NCBI RefSeq assembly: GCF_049056525.1
Contig: NZ_JBHUPT010000060.1
Coordinates: 14,959 to 78,958, forward strand
Direction: 5' to 3'
DNA from: Leisingera coralii
Lineage (GTDB): Bacteria; Pseudomonadota; Alphaproteobacteria; Rhodobacterales; Rhodobacteraceae
DNA length: 64,000 bases
The notes beneath the pieces were generated by a model. That model did not search any database and was not told the DNA's origin. It saw nothing but the letters and a program-made list of their open reading frames with translations. Below are positions 34,698 to 41,805 of the stretch, piece after piece. Within the stretch, counting starts at the first letter, position 1. Each line of letters opens with the position of its first letter. A program made the translations under genes and the position numbers.

Positions 34698-35262
34698 TTA
34701 TCCTGTGGTTTCTGTAACAGGGATGCCCAGAGCGGTGCAGCGATTGAGCGCGGCGGCGCGGATTTGGATTTCCGCGGCCGGGCGTTCGAAATCCCGCGCC
34801 ATCAACGCCTGGCCCAATTGTTTCAGGCAGTTCATCCCGGTCCCGGCGCGGCTCCGGCGATGGTATCCGGTCAGTCGCCGCCACGGTGAACGCCCCAGGT
34901 GCCGTGAGCCCCGTACGGCCTCGTTTCGGCAATCATTGCCCGGCAGGTGATTTCTGAAAGAATTCTGCCGAGAGGGGCTCCGGCGCTTGCGGATTTCCAG
35001 GGGTTGGCACTCTTGCGCGCCGTTATCCCGTCGGCGGTGACCGGGCCGATCTCCTGGCCGGTCGGGATCCGGCCGGGAAGTCCAGGCAGCATGAGCGCAT
35101 CCCCGGCACTGCGGCTGGTGGCCTCCACAGCCCGAACCTCCAGCGTTTTCACAGGCCCTGATGTCCATTTTGCGCCAGATGCGGCGTTTGGGGCCGCCAT
35201 GCTTGCGCGCGTTCCAGTCTCCTTCACCTTCGGATCTGATGCCCAGTGCTATCCCTCAGGAG
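34698..35262 (-). mobile_element. Decayed IS5-family transposase
   Basis: In two or three minus-strand frames there are clear pieces of an IS5-family DDE transposase: EGEGDWNARKHGGPKRR, KTLEVRAVEATSRSAGDA, GRIPTGQEIGPVTADG, then LGQALMARDFERPAAEIQIR and LNRCTALGIPVTETTG at the C-terminus. Frameshifts separate the pieces and the N-terminal third is missing. The element is dead. Confidence 0.75.
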
Positions 35263-35321
35263 GTTGAGCGGTCCGGTGCCGCCCCGATACAGCAGGCTGG
35301 CGTTCAGCGTCTTTTGCCTGT

Positions 35322-35640
35322 GACCTGCCCCCCGCGAAATCCCTCACCATGATGTAGAGTCTGCCTAACCCTTAAGGAGCAGACGAATGCGGAAGAGCCG
35401 TTTTACCGAGGCGCAGATCATCGGGATGATCAAGGAGCAAGAGGCAGGCATACTAACGGCGGAGGTGTGCCGCAGGCACGGGCTCAGCCCAGCAACATTC
35501 TACAAGCTGAAGTCCAAGTATGGCGGCATGGAGGTGTCGGAGGCCGCGCGGCTAAGGGCGCTGGAGGACGAGAACGCCAAGCCGAAGCGCCTACTGGTCG
35601 GATCCGTCAGAAACAACGGCGCTGATCAGGACGCAACCCG
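35322..35640 (+). mobile_element. Truncated IS3-family (IS407-type) element with orfA
   Basis: An IR-like TGACCTGCCCCC at 35322 precedes an orfA beginning at 35387. It encodes RFTEAQIIGMIKEQEAG and RHGLSPATFYKLKSKYGG, the transposase_8 helix-turn-helix. Homology ends near residue 68, after which the frame is shifted, and no orfB follows. A third type of IS debris between the DmdA-like cluster and the metF pair. Confidence 0.75.
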
Positions 35641-35773
35641 AATGTCCGCCGGGTGCGGGCCGTCCAGAGACAGGAAAGAACATGGAGACTGCGGGCGCGG
35701 AGACTATTTCAAGTTCTATTCAGCCGCAGGAAATGAATAAGATCTTCTAAGTGCCTGGAGAAAGGGAAGCCCG

Positions 35774-36346
35774 ATGTACCGGATTCGCCTGTTTGCTATT
35801 CGTCATTCGCGCAGCTTTGAGTGGATTTACAAGCGCGTGGAGCAGGTCATGATTGCTCTGGACCCGATCCTGAGAAAAATCGGGTATGACCGGGTCGAGC
35901 GCCCCATCGCCTTTGTGGAGAAATGCGTCAAGACCGTACTGTTCGATTGCAAGATGTGCGGGCAGTGCGTGTTGTCGTCAACCGGCATGTCCTGCCCGAT
36001 GAATTGCCCCAAACAGCTGCGCAATGGCCCCTGCGGCGGCGTGAGGCCAGGCGGATTTTGCGAAGTCAAACCGGAAATGAAATGCGTTTGGGCGCTGGCC
36101 TGGGACGGTGCGTCGCGGATGAAGGGAGGGGCGCAGATTTCAACTGTGCTGCCGCCGGTGGAGCGCAACCTTGAAGGCTCATCGTCCTGGTTGCGGGTGA
36201 GCCGCGAGAAAGCCGCTCATCTGCGTGAAGCCCGGGAAAAACGCCGCACGGCGATTGCGGACGCCTTTCCTGATGCCCGCAGGAACGAGCCCTCTGCTGC
36301 GCCGCTCGCGGAGGAGCCAGCCAAGGCTCAGAAAGGGATGAAATGA
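35774..36346 (+). CDS. Methylenetetrahydrofolate reductase C-terminal-domain protein (MetV-like)
   Basis: A 190-residue MTHFR_C protein. The cysteine cluster CKMCGQCVLSSTGMSCPMNCPKQLRNGPCGG (about residues 54-84) is the metal/iron-sulfur-binding signature of this family. In acetogens and some methyl-users a similar protein (MetV) pairs with MetF to connect the reductase to electron carriers. The tail is charged and less conserved. It overlaps the following metF-like gene by 4 bp. The pair may recycle 5-methyl-THF made by the DmdA-like or MttB-like enzymes encoded on either side. Confidence 0.88.
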   Translation: MYRIRLFAIRHSRSFEWIYKRVEQVMIALDPILRKIGYDRVERPIAFVEKCVKTVLFDCKMCGQCVLSSTGMSCPMNCPKQLRNGPCGGVRPGGFCEVKPEMKCVWALAWDGASRMKGGAQISTVLPPVERNLEGSSSWLRVSREKAAHLREAREKRRTAIADAFPDARRNEPSAAPLAEEPAKAQKGMK

Positions 36347-37311
36347 TGGACCACACTTTGCCTCAGTCCTATTCAGCTCCTCCCGAGGGCCACGTTTCGC
36401 ACAGCCGGCTGGAACGGGTGCTGCGCTCCGGCCGCTTCGCAATTACCGCAGAGCTGAACCCGCCCGACAGCGCTGACCCTGCGGACGTCTATGATGCCGC
36501 ACGCCCGCTCGGGGAGGTTGCCGACGCCATCAATGCCACGGATGCCTCGGGTGCGAATTGCCATATGTCCTCCATCGGGATCAGCGCGCTGCTGACTCGG
36601 GCGGGTTATTCCCCGGTTTATCAGATCTCCTGCCGGGACCGGAACCGTATCGCCATTCAGGGGGATGTGCTGGGTGCGGCAGCCATGGGGGTCAGTAATG
36701 TTCTGTGCCTGACGGGTGATGGTGTCGGAGTGGGGGACCAGCCGGGAGCAAAGCCAGTTTTTGATTTTGATTCACTGTCGCTGCTGCGCACCATCAGGAC
36801 CATGCGGGACGAGCGTAAGTTCCTGTCCGGGCGCACCATCACCAATCCGCCGCAGCTGTTTCTTGGAGCGGCTGAGAACCCCTGCATTCCGCCCTATGAC
36901 TGGCGCCCGGAGCGGCTGGCCAAGAAGGTAGAAGCCGGGGCTGAATACATCCAGACCAACTACATTTACGACGTGCCCCTGTTCGAGAAGTTCATGGCAC
37001 GGGTGCGGGACCTGGGATTGGACAAGAAGGTCTACATCCTTGCCGGTGTCGGCCCGCTGGCTTCAGCGCGAGCGGCACGGTGGATGCGCTCGAATGTACC
37101 GGGGATCCATATTCCGGATGCGGTTATAGACCGTATGGAGAAAGCCGAAAAACCCGGGCAAGAAGGCAAGAAAATCTGTGTGGAGCTCATCCAGCAGATG
37201 CGTGACATTGCCGGTGTTTCCGGCGTCCATGTCATGGCTTACCGGAAGGAACACCAAGTCTCTGAAATTATACAGGAGTCTGGAGTTCTAGCTTCCCGCA
37301 AGAGGAAATAA
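36343..37311 (+). CDS. 5,10-methylenetetrahydrofolate reductase-like protein (MetF)
   Basis: A 322-residue TIM-barrel flavoprotein of the MTHFR family. It has ITAELNPPDSADPADVYDA with the catalytic glutamate, QISCRDRNRIAIQGDVLGA, NVLCLTGDG and GAEYIQTNYIYDV. In methylotrophic settings such enzymes run towards methylene-THF, so methyl groups can be oxidised. The tail (ESGVLASRKRK) ends directly before a recombinase fragment, so the last residues may derive from the rearrangement. The start follows the 4-bp overlap with the MTHFR_C gene. Confidence 0.88.
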   Translation: MMDHTLPQSYSAPPEGHVSHSRLERVLRSGRFAITAELNPPDSADPADVYDAARPLGEVADAINATDASGANCHMSSIGISALLTRAGYSPVYQISCRDRNRIAIQGDVLGAAAMGVSNVLCLTGDGVGVGDQPGAKPVFDFDSLSLLRTIRTMRDERKFLSGRTITNPPQLFLGAAENPCIPPYDWRPERLAKKVEAGAEYIQTNYIYDVPLFEKFMARVRDLGLDKKVYILAGVGPLASARAARWMRSNVPGIHIPDAVIDRMEKAEKPGQEGKKICVELIQQMRDIAGVSGVHVMAYRKEHQVSEIIQESGVLASRKRK

Positions 37312-37316
37312 TTTTT

Positions 37317-37544
37317 GAGCTGAGTTACCGGGAGCAGGTCGCCGATCTTTCCACCGCGCTGAACGACCCTGCCACCAAGAGCGAAACTGTCACGATCATC
37401 CGCAGCATCCTGTCCGAGATAGGCCTGATCCCGGAGGATGGTTTTCTAACCATTGGGCTATTTGGCGATCTGGCCGGGCTGCTGCGTCTAGCGGCGGGAG
37501 TGATAGGCCCAAAACGCAGGAAAGACCCCAAGCGCGCCTCCTGA
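37317..37544 (+). pseudogene. Serine recombinase C-terminal fragment
   Basis: Beginning 6 bp after the metF-like stop, about 75 codons match the C-terminal end of large serine recombinases: SYREQVADLSTALNDPATKS, VTIIRSILSEIGLIPEDGF, then GDLAGLLRLAAGV. No start codon or catalytic domain is present. It shows that a mobile-element boundary fell right at the end of the folate-reductase gene. Confidence 0.7.
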
Positions 37545-37975
37545 AGCCCTTTATATTTTTGAGGAGTTAGTTTTGGCTGCGAGAGCAGGCAGCCGCCGCT
37601 TCCTACCTGTCCTCTCCGCAATTGTGTAATCGTACGAAAGCGCACAGGTAACGGCAACTTTATGCAGATCGCGCGGATTGGAACTTGCAGGCCGGGTCTC
37701 CGGACTGAATGCACCGGTCGCCCCTAGCCGGCCCGCTGCATTGAATATGAGATGCTGTACCGTGACCCGTCGAAGGAGACATTCGCTGCATTTGCGTAAG
37801 CAGAGGCCTCGGCAAGGCCGGCACAGCGGGACCAAACAGCCATCGTCCGATAGCGATTGAAGTCCGCCGTACGACTTATTTTGGTTTATGTTTTTGGGGA
37901 GAGACAGGCTTCGGGCGTTCGCCAATTCGTTCCAGAAAAGCGAATTAGGCCGAGACAAAGGAGCCCGGACTGTTT
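37545..37975. other. 431-bp stretch with no supported gene
   Basis: It lies between the recombinase fragment and the stop of the convergent LysR gene. Some short frames exist but none has a family match, ribosome site or signal. It is probably scar DNA. Confidence 0.5.
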
Positions 37976-38866
37976 TCAGTAGCGACCAACGTCAATTTGG
38001 GTGTTTTGGGCTGTTAGCCATTCAATGGCGAGCCGTGTTTGGCGGCGCGTGTGGCTGCTATTGCGCACTTCTATGAAATACCCATGGGTCGGGGTGATAT
38101 CTTCGTCGAAAAGGCGCACCACTCTGCCTTCGGCCAGATCCTGGTCAATCAACGGCAGCCATCCGACGATCAAGCCCTGGCCTTCTGCAGCGCCGCGCAA
38201 CAGAACATTGGCATCCTCAAACACGGGGCCGCGCAAGGTGCCCGGAACCCGAACATTCATTGCCGAAAACCAGTCCAGCCAGCCCCAGTGGTTCCTCTGA
38301 TGCAGCAGCGGTAGCTGCAGTAGATCTGCAGGCGTTTTCACAGGACCGAACCGGTTGAGGAATTCTTTTGAAGCAATCGCCACCGGGCTCAGCTCAAGCA
38401 GTTTGACTGCCCCTTCGGGCATTCCGGACAAGCGTTCCCAGCGGATCACGATATCCAGGTTTTCTCGGTTTTGCGCGCCCGGCTGATAAGTTGGCACCAC
38501 CTCCAGTTCGAGTCCCGGGTGCTGTTCCCAGAAATCGCTGATCCGCGGCATCAGCCAGCGGGCCGTGAAAATCGGGCCGGCGGCAAGACGCACAGTTTTG
38601 CGGGAGGTGCGCTTCAGGGCGCGGACGGCATCTTCCAGCATACCAAAGGCCTGCAGCGCCGTTTCCGCCAGCCGCTGCCCGTCTTCCGTCAGCACCACCT
38701 CGCGCCCGGACCGTTTGAACAGCTCGACGCCGAGTTGCTCCTCCAGGCCGCGGATATGGTGGCTGATGGCGGTGGGGGTCACGGACAGATTCTCAGCCGC
38801 AGCGCGGAAGCTGCCCGTTCTGGCAGCGGCTTCGAAGGCACGTAAAGCGGAGAGAGACGGCAGCAT
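37976..38866 (-). CDS. LysR-family regulator (GcvA-like) of the MttB operon
   Basis: A 296-residue LysR-type regulator. The DNA-binding domain is LSALRAFEAAARTGSFRAAAENLSVT...ISHHIRGLEEQLGVELFKRSGR (residues about 4-53), followed by the effector-binding fold. It is divergent from the MttB-led operon with a 105-bp shared promoter region that holds an inverted repeat, so it is the likely activator of that operon. The effector is probably the methylated substrate or a product. Confidence 0.9.
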   Translation of the reverse strand: MLPSLSALRAFEAAARTGSFRAAAENLSVTPTAISHHIRGLEEQLGVELFKRSGREVVLTEDGQRLAETALQAFGMLEDAVRALKRTSRKTVRLAAGPIFTARWLMPRISDFWEQHPGLELEVVPTYQPGAQNRENLDIVIRWERLSGMPEGAVKLLELSPVAIASKEFLNRFGPVKTPADLLQLPLLHQRNHWGWLDWFSAMNVRVPGTLRGPVFEDANVLLRGAAEGQGLIVGWLPLIDQDLAEGRVVRLFDEDITPTHGYFIEVRNSSHTRRQTRLAIEWLTAQNTQIDVGRY

Positions 38867-38882
38867 GCTGCTTCCATAGATG

Positions 38883-38899
38883 AACTGAACTCATCAGTT
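38883..38899. promoter_or_regulatory. Inverted repeat, LysR operator candidate
   Basis: AACTGA-ACTCA-TCAGTT forms 6-bp perfect arms with a 5-bp centre. It sits 17 bp upstream of the LysR gene start and about 73 bp upstream of the MttB gene start, the distance expected for a LysR recognition site. Confidence 0.45.
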
Positions 38900-38971
38900 A
38901 CTGAGCAATGACCATTTGTAAATAGGAAATTCCAGCATCATCGTTCAGGAAAACTTAGCTGGACTCATGAG

Positions 38972-40534
38972 ATGGCGGCATCCGGAAACCGAAGGCGCGG
39001 GCGCAGGGAGCGGCTTAGTGCGGACAGCGAGGCTGGCAGCGTCAGGCCGGTGTGGCCCGGGGTCGAAGGCGGACGGCTGAAACCGCTTGCGCCTGAGGAG
39101 GTTACGCTGGTCGAGGAGACCGCGCTGTCGCTTCTGGAAACGCTGGGGCTGAGCCAGGCCATTCCATCCATGATCGAAAAGGTCTGCACCGCAGGCGGGC
39201 AGCTGACCACGGACCAAAGGCTGTTGTTCCCGCGGGCGCTGGTGCGATGGGCCGTGGAGGGCGCACAGCGGGATTTTATGCTGTGCGGCCAGCAGCCTGA
39301 ACACGATCTGCTGATCTCCGGCGCGCGGGTGCATATGTCGACCGGCGGGGCGGCACCGGGAGTGTTCGATCTCGATACGGGCGCCTATCGCGACTCGACG
39401 CTGGCGGACCTGTACGATGCAGCGCGGATTGTCGACAGGATGGAGAATATCCACCACTTCAGCCGCTCGGTTGTGGCCCGCGATGTCGAGGACAATGCGG
39501 CGATGGATCTGAACACCGCCTATGCCTGCCTGATGGGTACGTCCAAGCATGTCTCGATCTCGATCAGCGCCCCGGAAAACGTGCCTGCAATCGCGGATCT
39601 CTGCTACCGCATCGCTGGCAGCGAGGCAGCGTTCCGCGCGCGGCCCTTCCTGACGGTGATGGTCTGCCACGTAGTGCCGCCGATGCGCTTTGCCGAGGAG
39701 GCCTGCGAGGTGCTGGAGGCCGCGATCAAGGCGGGCTTCCCGGTGCAGCTGATCAGCGCAGGCCAGGCCGGGGCGACCAGCCCGGCCACAATCGCCGGAT
39801 CCCTGGTGCAGGCGGTCGCCGAAACGCTGGCCGGGCTGGTTTTTGCCCGGCTGGCGGACCCGGAGGCCAAGGCGATCTTTGCCCCCAAGCCGCTGGTGGC
39901 CGATCTGCGCACCGGGTCGATGTGCGGCGGCGGCGGCGAGCAGGCAATCCTGATGGCGGGCGCGGCGCAGATGGGGCGGCACTTCGGCCTGCCGGTTTCC
40001 TCCATTGCGGGGATCACCGATTCCAAATGCCTGGACGCGCAATATGGCGCCGAGAAATCGCTGGCCGTGGCGATGGTCGCCCATGCTGGGTCCAACATCG
40101 TCACCCAGGCGGCCGGCATGCAGGCGAGCCTGCTGGGCGTCAGCCATGCGGCCTACGTCAGCGACAATGACCTGCTGGGCAACATCCTGCGCACGATCCG
40201 CGGGGTCGAAGCCACGCCGGACAACATCGCCGCCGATGTCATTGCCCAGGTGTGCCGAGGCGAAGGCCACTATCTGGGCGAGCAGCACACCTTTGAGCGG
40301 ATGAAATCCGATTACTTCTACCCGCACATCGGCGACCGCCGATCCCCGCGCGAATGGCAGGAAGATGGCGCCCGGCCGGTCGGCGCGACGGCGCAGGATA
40401 AGGCCCGTGAGATTCTGGCAGCACACTTTCCGCAGCATATCAGCGATGAAACGGACCGCGCGCTGCGCGCGGCATTCGACATCCGGCTCACCCGCGAACA
40501 GATCGGCAGGCCCGCATGTGCAACATGGAACTAA
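38972..40534 (+). CDS. MttB-family (non-pyrrolysine) methyltransferase 1
   Basis: A 520-residue member of the trimethylamine methyltransferase (MttB/MtgB) TIM-barrel family. It is read through without an internal amber codon, so it belongs to the large non-pyrrolysine group. Known examples move a methyl group from quaternary amines (glycine betaine, proline betaine, carnitine) to a corrinoid protein. Landmarks: LMGTSKHVSISISAPENV, STGGAAPGVFD and MCGGGGEQAILMAGAAQMGRH. No corrinoid protein gene is in this operon, so it must use one from elsewhere. First gene of a six-gene operon; its stop overlaps the aminotransferase start. The first ATG has only a weak ribosome site. Confidence 0.85.
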   Translation: MAASGNRRRGRRERLSADSEAGSVRPVWPGVEGGRLKPLAPEEVTLVEETALSLLETLGLSQAIPSMIEKVCTAGGQLTTDQRLLFPRALVRWAVEGAQRDFMLCGQQPEHDLLISGARVHMSTGGAAPGVFDLDTGAYRDSTLADLYDAARIVDRMENIHHFSRSVVARDVEDNAAMDLNTAYACLMGTSKHVSISISAPENVPAIADLCYRIAGSEAAFRARPFLTVMVCHVVPPMRFAEEACEVLEAAIKAGFPVQLISAGQAGATSPATIAGSLVQAVAETLAGLVFARLADPEAKAIFAPKPLVADLRTGSMCGGGGEQAILMAGAAQMGRHFGLPVSSIAGITDSKCLDAQYGAEKSLAVAMVAHAGSNIVTQAAGMQASLLGVSHAAYVSDNDLLGNILRTIRGVEATPDNIAADVIAQVCRGEGHYLGEQHTFERMKSDYFYPHIGDRRSPREWQEDGARPVGATAQDKAREILAAHFPQHISDETDRALRAAFDIRLTREQIGRPACATWN

Positions 40535-41805
40535 GCATTCGCGCCCGTGCGGCGCTGCCCGGCGGCGTAAGCCACGAGCTGCGCTACCGCGACCCGCACC
40601 CAATCTGCATCGAACGCGCCGCAGGCGCCGAGAAATGGGATGTGGAGGGACGCCGCTACATCGACTTCAAGATGGGCTCGGCCAGCCAGATGCTGGGCCA
40701 CGGCCACCCCGCGGTTGTCGAGGCGCTGAAAAAGCAGGCTGAGCGCGCGGTATTCAGCGCCGACTGCCACGAGGCCGAGATCGAATGGGCGGAATGGGTC
40801 AACCGGCTGTTGCCCTGCGCTGAGCGCACCCGCTTCACAGCTTCCGGCAGCGAGGCGACGATGCTGGCAATGCGCCTGGGCCGCGCCTGGGCCGGCAAGG
40901 ACAAGGTGCTCAGGATCGACGGCCACTATCACGGCTGGCACGATCACGCACTCAAGGGCGCCAAAGCCGGCAGCAAGCGCACAGCATCGCTGGGTGTTCC
41001 CGGTGTGGTGAACGATTTGATCGAGGTCTGTGCCGCCGACGCGCAGGCAATGAAGGAAGCCCTGCGGGACGAGAGCATCGGAACCGTGATTATCGAGGCA
41101 TCCGGGGCCAACTACGGCTCCGTGCCGCTGCCCTCTGCTACCCTGCGCGCCTTGCATGACGTGGCCCGCACCGCGGGTGCGGTGCTGATCTTTGACGAGA
41201 TCATCACCGGCTTCCGCTGGTCGCCTGGCGGGCGGCAGGCGCGTGACGGTATCGTGCCGGACCTGACGACGCTGGCAAAGATCGTGACTGGCGGCCTGCC
41301 GGGCGGCGCCGTCTGCGGCCGGGCGGACATCATGGAGCTGATGAACAACGCTGCCGTGCGGGACGGGCTGTCGCCGCCGGTCAGCCACAAGGGAACTTTC
41401 AACGGCTCCCCCCTGATTTCCGCGGCCGCCTGTGCCGCGATGCCGCTTCTGGCCACTGGGGAGGCCCAGGCGCAGGCCGATACCATGGCAGAGCGGCTGC
41501 GCGGCGGCCTTATTGCCCTGATGGCGCGGCACGGCATTACGGGGTGCGCATACGGGGAGAGTTCAACCTGTCACCTGCTGTTCGGCGCAGCAGATCCGGC
41601 GGGGCTGAGCCCGGCTGAGATCCGCAGCGTGCCGCCTGGATTGGTGGCTGGCCTGCGCGGCGGCCTGCTGGCGCGCGGTGTCGATTTGATGAGCCATACT
41701 TCCTGCGTGACCTCGGCGGCGCACACTCCGGAATTGATCGACGAAGCGCTGGATGCCTTCGATGCGGTGTTTGCCGCACTTGTTCAGGACGGAGTGCTGC
41801 AATGA
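40516..41805 (+). CDS. Class III aminotransferase (glutamate-1-semialdehyde aminomutase-like)
   Basis: A 429-residue PLP enzyme of fold type I. It has FTASGSEATMLAMRLGRAWAG (PLP phosphate region), IDGHYHGWHDHAL, LIFDEIITGFRWSPGG (PLP aspartate) and TTLAKIVTGGLPGGAVCG with the Schiff-base lysine, then THKG-type SHKGTFNGSPL. It resembles HemL-type aminomutases but such genes in catabolic operons are usually transaminases for omega-amino or beta-amino acids. The start overlaps the MttB gene by 19 bp and its stop overlaps the next gene by 4 bp. It may act on the primary amine left after demethylation. Confidence 0.83.
   Translation: MCNMELSIRARAALPGGVSHELRYRDPHPICIERAAGAEKWDVEGRRYIDFKMGSASQMLGHGHPAVVEALKKQAERAVFSADCHEAEIEWAEWVNRLLPCAERTRFTASGSEATMLAMRLGRAWAGKDKVLRIDGHYHGWHDHALKGAKAGSKRTASLGVPGVVNDLIEVCAADAQAMKEALRDESIGTVIIEASGANYGSVPLPSATLRALHDVARTAGAVLIFDEIITGFRWSPGGRQARDGIVPDLTTLAKIVTGGLPGGAVCGRADIMELMNNAAVRDGLSPPVSHKGTFNGSPLISAAACAAMPLLATGEAQAQADTMAERLRGGLIALMARHGITGCAYGESSTCHLLFGAADPAGLSPAEIRSVPPGLVAGLRGGLLARGVDLMSHTSCVTSAAHTPELIDEALDAFDAVFAALVQDGVLQ

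Noticed and set aside
38972..40534. Pyrrolysine-containing MttB
   Set aside because: The frame has no internal TAG; neither this nor the copy at 62371-63897 needs pyrrolysine, and no pyl genes are seen.
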